A stretch of 42,651 nucleotides of DNA from positions 1 to 42,651 of the forward strand of contig JANPEK010000086.1 of NCBI GenBank assembly GCA_031422915.1, given 5' to 3'. The position numbers and the translations under genes are program-made. Below, piece after piece: positions 1 to 8,822 of this stretch. The stretch's first letter is position 1. The number at the start of each line of letters is the position of its first letter. This DNA is from JANMEX01 sp031422915. GTDB taxonomy: Bacteria > Pseudomonadota > Alphaproteobacteria > Rhizobiales > Rhizobiaceae. Below the pieces are notes generated by a model. That model was not told the DNA's origin. It did not search any database and saw only the letters and a list, made by a program, of their open reading frames with translations.

Positions 1-383
1 CTGTCATTCAGCCCGATCACCGGCGCGCCGTTCTTCACCGCCATGTCCATGATCTTGCAGATCTTCTTCGCATGCGTTTCCGATAGCGAGCCGCCAAGCA
101 CGGTGAAATCCTGCGCGAACACGTAGGTCATGCGCCCGTTGATTGTGCCCCATCCGGTTACCACGCCATCGCCTGCGATTTTCTGATCGGCCATGCCGAA
201 CTCGGTCGCCCGGTGGGTGACGAACATGTCAAATTCTTCAAACGAGCCTTCGTCGAGCAGCACATCCAGCCGCTCGCGCGCCGTTAGCTTGCCCTTTGCA
301 TGCTGCGCATCAATGCGCGCCTGTCCGCCGCCCATCCGCGCCTCAACGCGCCGCGCCTCAAGCTGTTCCAGCATCTCGTGCAT
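1..383 (-). CDS. pccB: Propionyl-CoA carboxylase beta chain, N-terminal part (runs off window)
   Basis: This is the first ~127 residues of a biotin-dependent acyl-CoA carboxylase carboxyltransferase subunit; the C-terminal part lies outside the left edge. The visible protein starts MHEMLEQLEARR and contains KLTARERLDVLLDEGSFEE, then VTGWGTINGRMTYVFAQDF and GGSLSETHAKKICKIMD, all typical of PccB (carboxylation of propionyl-CoA to methylmalonyl-CoA with the biotinylated alpha subunit PccA). The ATG at 383 is preceded by a GGGAGG ribosome-binding site. Nothing else of a propionate pathway is visible in the window. Other acyl-CoA carboxylase beta subunits share this region, but the N-terminus fits propionyl-CoA carboxylase best. 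Confidence 0.88.
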   Translation of the reverse strand, partial: MHEMLEQLEARRVEARMGGGQARIDAQHAKGKLTARERLDVLLDEGSFEEFDMFVTHRATEFGMADQKIAGDGVVTGWGTINGRMTYVFAQDFTVLGGSLSETHAKKICKIMDMAVKNGAPVIGLND

Positions 384-482
384 GGCATCCCTCCCGTCCC
401 GAACTGTTTTGCCGGGAAGCTAGTTGAAATGGCGCAGCGAAGGAAGGGCGTTTGGCTAAGCCATCAGTCTCATGAACTCTGG

Positions 483-554
483 CTGGGGCGCCAGGGATCG
501 AACCTGGGAATGGCGGAATCAAAATCCGCTGCCTTACCGCTTGGCTACGCCCCA
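483..554 (-). tRNA. tRNA-Gln (anticodon UUG)
   Basis: A 72-nt cloverleaf reads on the minus strand. The acceptor stem TGGGGCG pairs with CGCCCCA and the discriminator is G. The anticodon stem GCGGA/TCCGC closes a 7-nt loop TTTTGAT, giving anticodon TTG. The T arm carries GGTTCGATCC. CCA is not encoded. It lies between pccB and cysD. Confidence 0.95.
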
Positions 555-593
555 AATCAGGAGGTTCCGCTTCATTTGCGAAACAGTTCGCGG

Positions 594-622
594 TCTATAA
601 TAGGGCACCGATGCCATTGCAA
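594..622 (-). promoter_or_regulatory. Candidate sigma70 promoter for tRNA-Gln
   Basis: On the minus strand TTGCAA (622-617) and TATAGA (599-594) are separated by 17 nt. This places a start site about 30 nt before the 5' end of the mature tRNA. Found by eye only; the rest of the stretch 555-846 before cysD shows no other clear feature. Confidence 0.4.
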
Positions 623-846
623 CAGCGCTGCGCCCAAGTTTCATGCGCGCATTGCCACAATTGCCCGATACTGGTTCCAAGCGGAATGCTTTTCTGCCAA
701 AAGCCCGTCGCGCTGGATTCCGTTTCGCTTGTCTGATGTCTTCCGCATTGCGCAACCTGTCATGGAGGCCGGTGCAAATGCTAAACGATCCATCACAATT
801 GCCCGCAAGGGTTAAGGCGTTTTCACGCCAGCATGCAGGACCAACC

Positions 847-1755
847 ATGAGCGAGCGCAATCTTACCCACCTCAAACGGCTCGAAGCCGAGGCAATCCAC
901 ATCTTCCGCGAGGTGGCCGCGAATTTTGACAAGCCGGTGATGCTCTATTCCATCGGCAAGGACTCGTCCGTGCTCTTGCATCTTGCCATTAAGGCGTTTT
1001 ATCCGGCCAAGCCGCCTTTCGCGTTTCTGCATGTCGATACGACGTGGAAATTCCGTGAAATGATCGAGTTTCGCGACGAGACAGCCATGCGACTCGGCAT
1101 TGATTTGATCGTCCACATAAATCAGGACGGCGTGCGCGATGGCATCAACCCTTTTGACCACGGCTCCAGCGTCCACACCAACATCATGAAAACTGTAAGT
1201 CTGCGCCAGGCGCTTGATCTGCACGGCTTTGACGCAGCCTTCGGCGGCGCGCGGCGCGATGAGGAAAAATCCCGCGCCAAGGAGCGGATATTCTCGTTCC
1301 GGAACGCTGCCCACGGCTGGGACCCGAAAAACCAGCGCCCGGAAATGTGGAAAATCTACAACACCCGCGTCGCCAAAGGAGAATCCATCCGCGTCTTTCC
1401 GATCTCCAACTGGACCGAGCTCGACATCTGGCAATATATCCTGCTCGAAAAAATCCCCAACGTGCCGCTCTATTTCGCAGCGCACCGCCCGGTGGTCGAG
1501 CGCGATGACACGCTGATCATGGTCGATGACGACCGGATGAAACTGCGCGACGGCGAAGTCATCGAAAACCGGCTCGTGCGCTTCCGCACCCTCGGCTGCT
1601 ACCCGCTGACCGGCGCAATTGACTCTGACGCCACTGACCTTGGTGCCATCGTACAGGAAATGCTCGTCGCCCGCACGTCGGAGCGTCAGGGGCGCATGAT
1701 CGACAAGGATGAAGCGGGCTCCATGGAAAAGAAAAAGCGCGAGGGCTATTTCTGA
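847..1755 (+). CDS. cysD: Sulfate adenylyltransferase subunit 2
   Basis: The 302-residue protein is the catalytic small subunit of ATP sulfurylase, which makes adenosine 5'-phosphosulfate from sulfate and ATP in the cytoplasm with the GTPase CysN. The PP-loop is visible at residues ~35-41 (SIGKDSS), followed by FLHVDTTWKF and the FGGARRDEEKSRAKER block of the PAPS reductase/ATP sulfurylase family. The frame is open further upstream to 643, but the ATG at 847 gives the usual family length and N-terminus (THLKRLEAEAIHI). Its TGA overlaps the ATG of the next gene by one base, so the two are translationally coupled, as expected for a heterodimer. Confidence 0.95.
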   Translation: MSERNLTHLKRLEAEAIHIFREVAANFDKPVMLYSIGKDSSVLLHLAIKAFYPAKPPFAFLHVDTTWKFREMIEFRDETAMRLGIDLIVHINQDGVRDGINPFDHGSSVHTNIMKTVSLRQALDLHGFDAAFGGARRDEEKSRAKERIFSFRNAAHGWDPKNQRPEMWKIYNTRVAKGESIRVFPISNWTELDIWQYILLEKIPNVPLYFAAHRPVVERDDTLIMVDDDRMKLRDGEVIENRLVRFRTLGCYPLTGAIDSDATDLGAIVQEMLVARTSERQGRMIDKDEAGSMEKKKREGYF

Positions 1756-3692
1756 TGAGCGCCTCCGCATTGAAAGTTCAGCCGTTGACCGAATACGACG
1801 ACAACCCGGAAATCGCCGCGTTTCTGGCCGAGCAGGAAAACAAGACGCTGCTGCGCTTCCTCACCTGCGGCTCGGTCGATGACGGCAAATCGACGCTGAT
1901 TGGCCGTCTGCTCTACGACACCAAGCTGATCTTTGAGGATCAGCTCGCTACACTGGAGCGCGACTCCAAGAAGCACGGCACCGACGGCGACAACATCGAT
2001 TTCGCGCTGCTGGTCGATGGTCTCGAAGCCGAGCGCGAGCAGGGCATCACCATCGACGTCGCCTACCGCTTCTTCGCCACACCCAAGCGCAAATTCATAG
2101 TCGCCGATACGCCCGGCCACATCCAATACACCCGCAACATGGCAACCGGCGCATCGACCGCCGATCTTGCCATCGTGTTGATCGACGCGCGCCAAGGCGT
2201 GCTCCAGCAAACCCGCCGCCACTCCTTTATCGCCTCGCTGCTCGGCATCAAAAACATCATCGTCGCCGTCAACAAGATCGATCTGGTCGATTTTTCGCAA
2301 GACGTGTTCGACCGGATTGTCGCTGAATATCAGGTGCTTGCCAAAGGACTCTCGTTTCAATCGATCGTACCGATCCCGATCTCTGCCCGCTTCGGCGACA
2401 ACGTCACTTCGCGTTCCAAAAATATGCCCTGGTATGACGGTCCGGTGCTGCTCGACCATTTAGAAACGGTCAAAATCGAACAAGGCCTGCAAGACCTGCC
2501 GTTCCGGTTCCCGGTTCAATATGTGAACCGCCCCAACCTCGACTTCCGCGGCTTCGCCGGTCAGGTCGCATCCGGCAAGGTTACAGTCGGCGATACAATT
2601 GCGGTCGCCAAATCCGGCCAGTCATCAAAAGTCAAACGCATCGTCACTTTCGATGGCGACCAGCCAAACGCCGTCGAAGGCGAGGCGGTCACGCTGGTAC
2701 TTGAAGACGAAGTTGAAGTCTCGCGCGGCAACATACTGGTCGCGTCCGATGCCCGCCCGCACGTCGCCGACCAGTTCTCGGCCCATATCGTCTGGTTCGA
2801 CGAAACGGCGCTAATGCCGGGCCGCACTTATTACCTGCGCACCGAAACCGATCAGGTCACCGCCACCGTCTCCTCGCTGCGCCACCGCATCAACGTCAAT
2901 TCCTTCGCCCACGAGGCCGCCAAGTCGCTGGATATGAACGAGGTCGGCGCAGTCAACATCTCCACTCAAGCACCCATCGCCTTTGACAGCTACAATGACA
3001 ACCGCGCCACCGGCGCCTTCATCCTGATTGACCGCCTCACCAACGCCACCGCTGGCGCGGGCATGATTGAAGCGCCGCTGCGCCGTGCGTCTAATGTTCA
3101 TTGGCAGGCGCTGGACGTGAACAAGGACGCGCGGGCGATGCAGAAGCATCAAAAGCCCGCCGTGCTCTGGTTCACCGGCCTGTCAGGCTCCGGCAAATCG
3201 ACCATCGCCAACATCGTCGAAAAGCGGCTGCATGCGCTTGGTATGCACACCTATATCCTTGATGGCGACAATGTCCGCCACGGTCTCAACCGCGATCTCG
3301 GCTTCACCGACGAAGACCGCGTCGAAAACATCCGCCGTGTCGCCGAAGTCGCGCGGCTGATGGCGGACGCCGGCCTGATCGTCCTCGTCTCCTTCATCTC
3401 GCCGTTCAAGAGCGAGCGCCGGACAGCGCGCGAGTTGCTGCCAGCGGGTGAATTCATCGAGGTGTTTGTCGATACACCCATTGAGGATTGCGCCGCGCGT
3501 GATCCCAAGGGCCTCTACGCCAAGGCCTATCGCGGCGAGATCAAGAATTTCACCGGCATTGACTCACCCTACGAAGCGCCGGATGCTCCGGAAATCCATC
3601 TGAAGACGTCGGGCCGCGAGTCGGCAGACCTTGCCAAGGAAGTCGAAGATTACATCCTCCGCCTCAACGCCTACGACGACTTCACAATCTGA
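1755..3692 (+). CDS. cysNC: Bifunctional sulfate adenylyltransferase subunit 1 / adenylylsulfate kinase
   Basis: A 645-residue fusion. Residues ~1-450 are the CysN GTPase, with P-loop CGSVDDGKST (38-47), DTPGH and NKID motifs like elongation factors. Residues ~465-645 are APS kinase CysC, with P-loop LSGSGKST and the DGDNVRHGLN motif. Together with CysD it activates sulfate to APS and then PAPS. This CysN-CysC fusion is the architecture also known as NodQ in rhizobia, where PAPS can feed sulfotransferases; here the neighbours (cysD, cysQ) point to general sulfate assimilation. No nod genes are seen nearby. Confidence 0.95.
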   Translation: MSASALKVQPLTEYDDNPEIAAFLAEQENKTLLRFLTCGSVDDGKSTLIGRLLYDTKLIFEDQLATLERDSKKHGTDGDNIDFALLVDGLEAEREQGITIDVAYRFFATPKRKFIVADTPGHIQYTRNMATGASTADLAIVLIDARQGVLQQTRRHSFIASLLGIKNIIVAVNKIDLVDFSQDVFDRIVAEYQVLAKGLSFQSIVPIPISARFGDNVTSRSKNMPWYDGPVLLDHLETVKIEQGLQDLPFRFPVQYVNRPNLDFRGFAGQVASGKVTVGDTIAVAKSGQSSKVKRIVTFDGDQPNAVEGEAVTLVLEDEVEVSRGNILVASDARPHVADQFSAHIVWFDETALMPGRTYYLRTETDQVTATVSSLRHRINVNSFAHEAAKSLDMNEVGAVNISTQAPIAFDSYNDNRATGAFILIDRLTNATAGAGMIEAPLRRASNVHWQALDVNKDARAMQKHQKPAVLWFTGLSGSGKSTIANIVEKRLHALGMHTYILDGDNVRHGLNRDLGFTDEDRVENIRRVAEVARLMADAGLIVLVSFISPFKSERRTARELLPAGEFIEVFVDTPIEDCAARDPKGLYAKAYRGEIKNFTGIDSPYEAPDAPEIHLKTSGRESADLAKEVEDYILRLNAYDDFTI

Positions 3693-3702
3693 CACGGCTG
3701 CA

Positions 3703-4482
3703 ATGCTGATTGTGTTTGAGGCGCTGGCCATCAAGGCCGGTGCCGCGATCATGATTGTGCGCGCCAAAGGCATCGAGGCACGCGCCAAAGAAGACCTGTC
3801 GCCCGTCACCGAGGCGGACGAGACAGCCGAGCGCATCATCGTCGATGGTCTTGCCGCGCATTTCCCCGATATCCCGATCGTCGCCGAGGAAGGGATAGCC
3901 GCAGGCCACGTGCCCGAGGCTCTGGGCAGCCGCTTTTTTCTGGTTGACCCATTGGATGGCACGAAAGAATTCGTTGCTGGCCGTGAGGATTTCACCGTCA
4001 ACATCGCCCTCATCGAAAACGCGGTGCCCGTGGCCGGCATTGTCTACGCCCCCGCCCGCGCTGTTCTCTATGCAGGCGCTGGGCGGGCCGCATACCGCGC
4101 CAGCATCGGCTCTGCGTCAGACAGCGCCGTTATCGAGCGTCGCATGCCGCTGCTGCCGGAACACGAGCCAGCCCCGCGCCGCGTGGTCGCCTCGCGCAAT
4201 CACCTGACGCCGGAAACAGAAGATTATCTCGCAGGCCTGCACGGCTGCTCAACCGTCAACATCGGCTCATCGCTGAAATTCTGCCTCCTCGCCGAAGGCT
4301 CTGCCGATCTCTACCCGCGCTTCAGCCGCACTATGGAGTGGGACACCGCCGCAGGCGACGCCGTCCTGCGCGCTGCCGGTGGCCGCACAGAAACAATCGA
4401 CGGCCAGCCGCTCACCTACGGCAAACGCAATCAACCTCACGACAGCGATTTCGCCAACCCGCATTTTATTGCGCGGATTTGA
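3703..4482 (+). CDS. cysQ: 3'(2'),5'-bisphosphate nucleotidase
   Basis: The 259-residue protein belongs to the inositol monophosphatase superfamily. It shows the metal-binding EE pair (IVAEEG), the DPLDGTKEF motif followed by VAGREDFTVNIALI, and the C-terminal WDTAAGDAVLRAAGG motif. CysQ hydrolyses PAP to AMP, relieving product inhibition of sulfate assimilation and recycling PAPS. It lies 10 nt after cysNC in the same operon. An in-frame ATG at 3631 lies inside cysNC, but starting at 3703 gives a family-like N-terminus; the ribosome-binding site is weak, so coupling to cysNC translation is likely. Confidence 0.92.
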   Translation: MLIVFEALAIKAGAAIMIVRAKGIEARAKEDLSPVTEADETAERIIVDGLAAHFPDIPIVAEEGIAAGHVPEALGSRFFLVDPLDGTKEFVAGREDFTVNIALIENAVPVAGIVYAPARAVLYAGAGRAAYRASIGSASDSAVIERRMPLLPEHEPAPRRVVASRNHLTPETEDYLAGLHGCSTVNIGSSLKFCLLAEGSADLYPRFSRTMEWDTAAGDAVLRAAGGRTETIDGQPLTYGKRNQPHDSDFANPHFIARI

Positions 4483-4512
4483 GGTGGTTTTCGCCCGAAC
4501 CTTGGCGCTGCA

Positions 4513-4642
4513 CCTCATCCGCCCTGCGGGCACCTTCTCCCCGCAAGTTGCGGGGAGAAGGACGATTATCACAAACGGCCGCACTACCCTTCTCCCCGCC
4601 GCTTGCGGGGAGAAGGTGGCGCGAAGCGACGGATGAGGGGCA
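4513..4642. repeat. Inverted pair of rhizobial-type palindromic intergenic repeats
   Basis: Two copies face each other, 4513-4560 and ~4587-4642. Each has a hairpin core CTTCTCCCCGC...GCGGGGAGAAG beside a CTCATCCG/CGGATGAG flank. They sit between the convergent genes cysQ and the zinc-binding protein gene and may act as a bidirectional terminator or mRNA-end stabiliser. Related copies are at 13076, 36445, 36551, 42323 and 42574. Confidence 0.8.
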
Positions 4643-4670
4643 GCGCAAAGGGTCAAAGAGAGCCCTTACC

Positions 4671-5609
4671 TCAACTCCCCAAAATCGCGCCCTTGATCGT
4701 CTCCACATTACTCCGCATCATTTCAATATACGTTCCCGCCGGTCCATCAACCTCCGACAGCGCATCCGAATAAAGCGCTCCACCCACCTTGATCCCGGTT
4801 TCCGCCGAAATCTGGTTCACCAGCCGTGGATCCGAAATATTCTCCACAAACAGCGCCGAAGCCTTGTCTGCCCGCACTTGGTCAATCAGCTTTGCCACAT
4901 CCGAGGCCGAGGCCTCAGAGTCCGTCGAAATACCCTCAGGTGCCAAAAACTTCACACCATACTCATGCGCAAAATAGCCGAACGCGTCATGTGAGGTGAT
5001 AATCGTCCGCTTCTCTGCCGGAATTGACGCCACAACTGCCCGGATATCCGCATCCAATGCCGCAAGCTTGGCGTCATAAGCCGCCGCATTGGCCTTGAAT
5101 ACATCGCAATCAGCAGCGGCTGCCGCGCAGAATGCCTCAGTGATGTTCTTCACATAAAGCCGCACATTAGGCACGGATTGAAAGGCATGCGGATCGATTT
5201 CGCCGTGGTGATCGTCCGCCTCAGCCGCCGGGGCCTCGCCGTCGTGGGCGTGCTCTTCCGCCGCGGGCTTGATAGGCTCAACACCCTTTGATACCTCAAC
5301 TATCGCCGCCTTGGTTGCGCTTGCCTTGGCCAGCCGTTCGATAAAACCCTCAAATCCAAGACCGTTGATAAGAACAACATTTGCGCCCGCAACGCTCGCA
5401 GCGTCCGCCGGCTTCGGCTCATACACATGCGCGTCTCCATTGGGTCCCACCAGTGTGACCACCTCAACCTTGTCGCCGCCGACAGCCTTGGCCAAATCGC
5501 CAAGGATCGAAAACGACGCAACCGCCTTCAACGGGTCTGCTGCCGCAAATGTCGGCAATGCCAACAGGCAAACGCCACACGCGAGCGCCAAATTCCGTAA
5601 ATTTTTCAT
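4671..5609 (-). CDS. znuA: Zinc (metal) ABC transporter substrate-binding protein
   Basis: The 312-residue periplasmic protein of the ZnuA/TroA family (cluster A-I) starts with a signal peptide (hydrophobic core ~8-20, cleavage near AAA-D at ~24). Metal-site motifs are visible: GDAHVYEPKPAD, a His/Asp/Glu-rich loop around residues 115-140 (HAHDGEAP, DDHHGEIDPHAF), ITSHDAFGYF and LYSDALS. NGLGFEGFIERL resembles the AztC subgroup. The start has a strong AAGGAG site. It is the last gene of a three-gene operon under the divergent Zur-like gene, which favours zinc; manganese cannot be excluded from sequence alone. Confidence 0.9.
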   Translation of the reverse strand: MKNLRNLALACGVCLLALPTFAAADPLKAVASFSILGDLAKAVGGDKVEVVTLVGPNGDAHVYEPKPADAASVAGANVVLINGLGFEGFIERLAKASATKAAIVEVSKGVEPIKPAAEEHAHDGEAPAAEADDHHGEIDPHAFQSVPNVRLYVKNITEAFCAAAAADCDVFKANAAAYDAKLAALDADIRAVVASIPAEKRTIITSHDAFGYFAHEYGVKFLAPEGISTDSEASASDVAKLIDQVRADKASALFVENISDPRLVNQISAETGIKVGGALYSDALSEVDGPAGTYIEMMRSNVETIKGAILGS

Positions 5610-5639
5610 GGGTTAGCTCCTTTTTGATGAATCAGACTA

Positions 5640-6506
5640 TCAGGCAACGCGATGCCGGTGCGGCCGTAGCCGTGACAGCACTATTCCGCGCCGCCCTCCG
5701 ATCAGCGACACCAAATAGGCAAACCCGGCGACAAGAATAATCGATGGCCCGCTCGGCAATTCCAGATGATAGGAAATCAGCAATCCCGCCACGCCCGACA
5801 CCATGCCGATGGCAATGGCGAGCAGCGACATGGTCTCAACGCGGCTCGTCCAGAAGCGCGCGGCAAGCGCGGGCAGCATCATCAGGCCGACCGATAGCAG
5901 CGTGCCGAGCGCCTGAAATCCGCTGACCAGGTTGAGCACGACCAGCACCAGAAACAAAAAGTGCACCAGCCCGCCGATGCCGCTCACCGAGCGCAGATAC
6001 AAAGGGTCAAGACACTCCGCCACCAAACCGCGCCAAAAGACCGCCAGCACCACGAGCGTCAGTGCGGATATTGACCCGATCAGCCACAGCGTCTGCGCGT
6101 CCAATGCCAGAACGGTGCCAAACAACACATGCATCAGGTCCACACTCGAACCGCGCAGCGAAACCAGCAAGACACCGGCTGCCAGTGAAATCAGGTAAAA
6201 TGCCGCCATCGACGCGTCTTCGTTCTGGATCGTGTAGCGCGACACCGCGCCCGCGCCGAGCGCCACGGCAAGTCCGGCAATCAGCCCGCCAATCGTCATT
6301 GGGATGATAGCCAACCCGAACAACAGATACGCCGCCGCCGCACCCGGCAAAATCGCATGCGCCATCGCATCGCCCGCAAGACTCATTCGCCGCAGCATCA
6401 GGAACACGCCGACCGGACCTGCGCCAATCGCCAGCATCAATGTGCCGAGCAAGGCCTTCTGCATGAAGCCATAGTCAAAAAACGGCGTGACCAGCAAATC
6501 ATACAT
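5640..6506 (-). CDS. znuB: Zinc ABC transporter permease
   Basis: A 288-residue ABC-3 family inner-membrane protein with about eight hydrophobic segments. The conserved region RRMSLAGDAMAHAILPGAAAAYLL and the later SVGLMMLPALAARFW stretch are typical of ZnuB/TroC/AztB permeases. The start is 3 nt after the stop of the ATPase gene and the stop is 30 nt before the binding-protein gene, so it is in the same operon. The C-terminus is basic and His-containing. Confidence 0.92.
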   Translation of the reverse strand: MYDLLVTPFFDYGFMQKALLGTLMLAIGAGPVGVFLMLRRMSLAGDAMAHAILPGAAAAYLLFGLAIIPMTIGGLIAGLAVALGAGAVSRYTIQNEDASMAAFYLISLAAGVLLVSLRGSSVDLMHVLFGTVLALDAQTLWLIGSISALTLVVLAVFWRGLVAECLDPLYLRSVSGIGGLVHFLFLVLVVLNLVSGFQALGTLLSVGLMMLPALAARFWTSRVETMSLLAIAIGMVSGVAGLLISYHLELPSGPSIILVAGFAYLVSLIGGRRGIVLSRLRPHRHRVA

Positions 6507-6509
6507 GGC

Positions 6510-7367
6510 TCAGTGCCTCACCTTGCTGGAATGGTCATGGTGGTTATGGCCGGAATGGTCATGATGCTCATGGTCATGATGCTCATGCTCATCATGCCGG
6601 TTCATGTCGCCGGGCTCATCACACCATGCCGCATTTTCGTTCCAAGCCTCGGTAAACCGCCTTGCCCGCGATAGATTGTCATCCGTCAGCGCCGCGTGTG
6701 TCAGTCCCCAGGCAATTTCCTGCCGTGCAAGCAACAGCACCTCAGGAAACACCTGCCGCACCAGCGTCATGTCATGCACGACAACCATCACAGTGCGCCC
6801 TTCGCCCTGCCACTGCGCAATCAGCGCGACCAGATCGCCGACAGTCTTGGTATCGATGGCGTTGAACGGTTCGTCGAGCAGGATAAGGTCCGCATCCTGC
6901 AACAGCACCCGCGCAAACAGCGCCCGTTGCAACTGCCCGCCGGAGAGCGTGTCGAGCGCCCGGTTCTCAAATCCCTCAAGGCCGACAGCAGCCAGAGCCG
7001 TCATCACATCTGCTTTGTCACTGCGCGTCAGCCAGCCCGTCAGTCCGCGCCTTGGCCACAGTCCAAGCGCCACAAGATCATAAACACGCGCCGGAAAATG
7101 CTGGTCGATTTCTGATTGCTGCGGCAAATAGGCTACGCGTTGGCCCGGCGCGATGCGGATGGTGCCCGCCATCGGCGACAAAATCCCGGCAATCGCCTTC
7201 ATCAGCGTCGATTTGCCGGACCCGTTCGGCCCGACCACCGCCGTCAACGACCCGCGCACCAGAGTGCCATCCAGATGGTGCACCGCCGGATGGCTGTTAT
7301 ATCCCAGCGTCAGCCCGTCAAAGACAACGCTGGGCTTCATATCTTTTGTTTCGGCACGGTGGGTCAT
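6510..7367 (-). CDS. znuC: Zinc ABC transporter ATP-binding protein with His-rich C-terminal tail
   Basis: The 285-residue ATPase has Walker A GPNGSGKS (46-53), signature LSGGQLQR and Walker B LILLDEPFNAID. It powers the adjacent permease at the cytoplasmic face. The last ~31 residues carry 13 histidines mixed with Asp and Glu; some ZnuC-type ATPases have such tails and they can bind zinc. First gene of the operon, divergent from the Zur-like regulator. The ATG at 7367 has a poor ribosome-binding site; an ATG nine codons downstream (residue 10) is possible. The AztA/AztB/AztC names would also fit this operon. Confidence 0.9.
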   Translation of the reverse strand: MTHRAETKDMKPSVVFDGLTLGYNSHPAVHHLDGTLVRGSLTAVVGPNGSGKSTLMKAIAGILSPMAGTIRIAPGQRVAYLPQQSEIDQHFPARVYDLVALGLWPRRGLTGWLTRSDKADVMTALAAVGLEGFENRALDTLSGGQLQRALFARVLLQDADLILLDEPFNAIDTKTVGDLVALIAQWQGEGRTVMVVVHDMTLVRQVFPEVLLLARQEIAWGLTHAALTDDNLSRARRFTEAWNENAAWCDEPGDMNRHDEHEHHDHEHHDHSGHNHHDHSSKVRH

Positions 7368-7409
7368 GCGGTCATAGCGCTCGTTAGATCAGCTTGAACG
7401 CTTGCCTAT

Positions 7410-7453
7410 GTAATGTTATTACGAGAGTCAATCGAAATGTTATGTTATTACAT
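7410..7453. promoter_or_regulatory. Candidate Zur operators in divergent promoter region
   Basis: Two A+T-rich imperfect palindromes lie between the divergent zinc operon and zur: GTAATGTTATTAC (7410-7422) and ATGTTATGTTATTACAT (7437-7453). Both contain the ATGTTAT core of alphaproteobacterial Zur boxes. They are in a 105-bp region and could control both directions. Inference from motif and position only. Confidence 0.6.
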
Positions 7454-7472
7454 ACGAGTTTGGAGCGCCTGA

Positions 7473-7895
7473 ATGGCATCGCCGCACAAAGCTGAAGAAA
7501 CTCTGACCCGTAATCAGTCACTGGTTCTGGGCCAGCTTCAAAGTGCCCATGCGCCGGTCACTGCCTATGCCTTGCTCGACAAGCTCCGCCCGCAAGGGTT
7601 TCGCGCGCCGCTGCAGGTTTACCGCGCACTAGACCGCCTTGTCGCGCTCGGCCATATCCACAAGCTTGAAAGCATCAATGCCTTCATGGCCTGTGCACAC
7701 GCTCACGGGCAGGGGTGCCAGCATGGCGTCGCCGGTTTTGCAATCTGTGACAGCTGCGGTCAGGTCAGCGAGTTTGCCGACAGCGCCATCGAACACAGGT
7801 TGGAGGAGTGGGCCAAATCCAACGGATTCCGCGCTGAAAAATCAGCCATCGAATTGCACGGCCAATGCGCCGCCTGCGCAAGTAGCGCGCCGTAA
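7473..7895 (+). CDS. zur: Fur-family zinc-responsive regulator (Zur)
   Basis: The 140-residue protein has an N-terminal winged helix (about 10-80, QVYRALDRLVALGHIHKLE) and a C-terminal dimerisation domain. A structural zinc site of two Cys pairs is visible (CDSC and CAAC), with an extra His/Cys segment (CAHAHGQGCQHG). Divergence from a zinc ABC operon makes Zur the likely specificity among Fur-family proteins: repression of uptake when zinc is sufficient. The start is preceded by GGAG. It ends 12 nt from the convergent terC-like gene. Confidence 0.88.
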   Translation: MASPHKAEETLTRNQSLVLGQLQSAHAPVTAYALLDKLRPQGFRAPLQVYRALDRLVALGHIHKLESINAFMACAHAHGQGCQHGVAGFAICDSCGQVSEFADSAIEHRLEEWAKSNGFRAEKSAIELHGQCAACASSAP

Positions 7896-7907
7896 CAGGG
7901 CCTGACC

Positions 7908-8576
7908 CTAGCCGCCCATCGTCGCCCTCATCACAGGCGCAACCTCGACCCAACCACGATAGATCATCTCGAGCGACACGTAGAGAATAATGGCAAGGCC
8001 GACATAGGCAATCCAGCGATGCTTGGTCAGAAGACGGGCAATAAACGTCGCTGCAAGCCCCATCAGCGCAATCGACAACACAAGGCCGATGACCAGCACA
8101 GTCGGATGGTCACGCGCCGCTCCAGCCACCGCCAGAACATTGTCGAGCGACATCGAAACGTCCGCAACGACAATCTGCCAGGCTGCCTGTGCAAACGTCT
8201 TGCGCGGTTGGCCACCGGCAACGGTGCCGTCAGCATTGAGGTCCGAATCCTCCAGCGCTTCATTGGCGGCGGCAGTGTCGGCAGCATGGCCTTCGCGCAA
8301 TTCGCGCCACATCTTCCAGCACACCCACAACAGCAATATGCCGCCTGCCAGCAAAAGCCCGACAATCGCAAGCAATTGCGTCGTGACCGCTGCAAACCCG
8401 ATACGCAACACCGTGGCTGCGATAATGCCGATCAGGATCGCCTTGTTGCGCTGCTCTTTTGGCAATCCGGCGGCCGCAAGCCCGATCACCACCGCGTTGT
8501 CGCCGGCAAGAACCAGATCAATTCCGATGACCTGGAGAAGTGCGGCAAATCCGTCAGGGGTGAATATTTCCATCAT
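7908..8576 (-). CDS. TerC/YjbE-family integral membrane protein
   Basis: The 222-residue protein has the TerC signature of an intramembrane acidic motif (IDLVLAGDNAVVIGLAA near the N-terminus and DVSMSLDNVLAVAGAA mid-protein) and about seven membrane segments. A hydrophilic loop rich in Ala/Asp/Glu (~85-115) separates the two halves. Family members are linked to tellurite resistance or to metal (often manganese) homeostasis; the substrate is not evident here. The frame is open upstream to 8675, but ATG 8576 (MMEIFTPDG) gives the family N-terminus. Confidence 0.85.
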   Translation of the reverse strand: MMEIFTPDGFAALLQVIGIDLVLAGDNAVVIGLAAAGLPKEQRNKAILIGIIAATVLRIGFAAVTTQLLAIVGLLLAGGILLLWVCWKMWRELREGHAADTAAANEALEDSDLNADGTVAGGQPRKTFAQAAWQIVVADVSMSLDNVLAVAGAARDHPTVLVIGLVLSIALMGLAATFIARLLTKHRWIAYVGLAIILYVSLEMIYRGWVEVAPVMRATMGG

Positions 8577-8822
8577 GATGTCAACAAGCCTCGGTAAGGT
8601 CGGGCGGCAAAACCGCGAAAAAACTTTCTCCGCATTTGGCCCATGTGAACGCAAAGAACAAGGCTGGACTTGCATTCCTAGTCATTTTTGATGCGCGCTG
8701 TGCGACGACCGGACCATCGTCCGCCTTGACAGTGAAATCCAATACTCCACACTAAACGTTCGTATGCGCGTGAAGGTTTGGAGGCCAAACGCGCACCGGT
8801 TCAACAAACGCGGGAGGCGTTC

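Noticed and set aside
823..1770. 315-codon minus-strand frame opposite cysD
   Set aside because: Antisense shadow of an unambiguous cysD gene.
4513..4642. CRISPR-like repeats
   Set aside because: Copies are inverted, diverged and few, with no regular spacers and no cas genes.
8726..8758. TTGACA as the -35 box of the acyl-CoA ligase promoter
   Set aside because: No acceptable -10 hexamer at 16-18 nt; the nearest A+T stretch is ~21 nt away.
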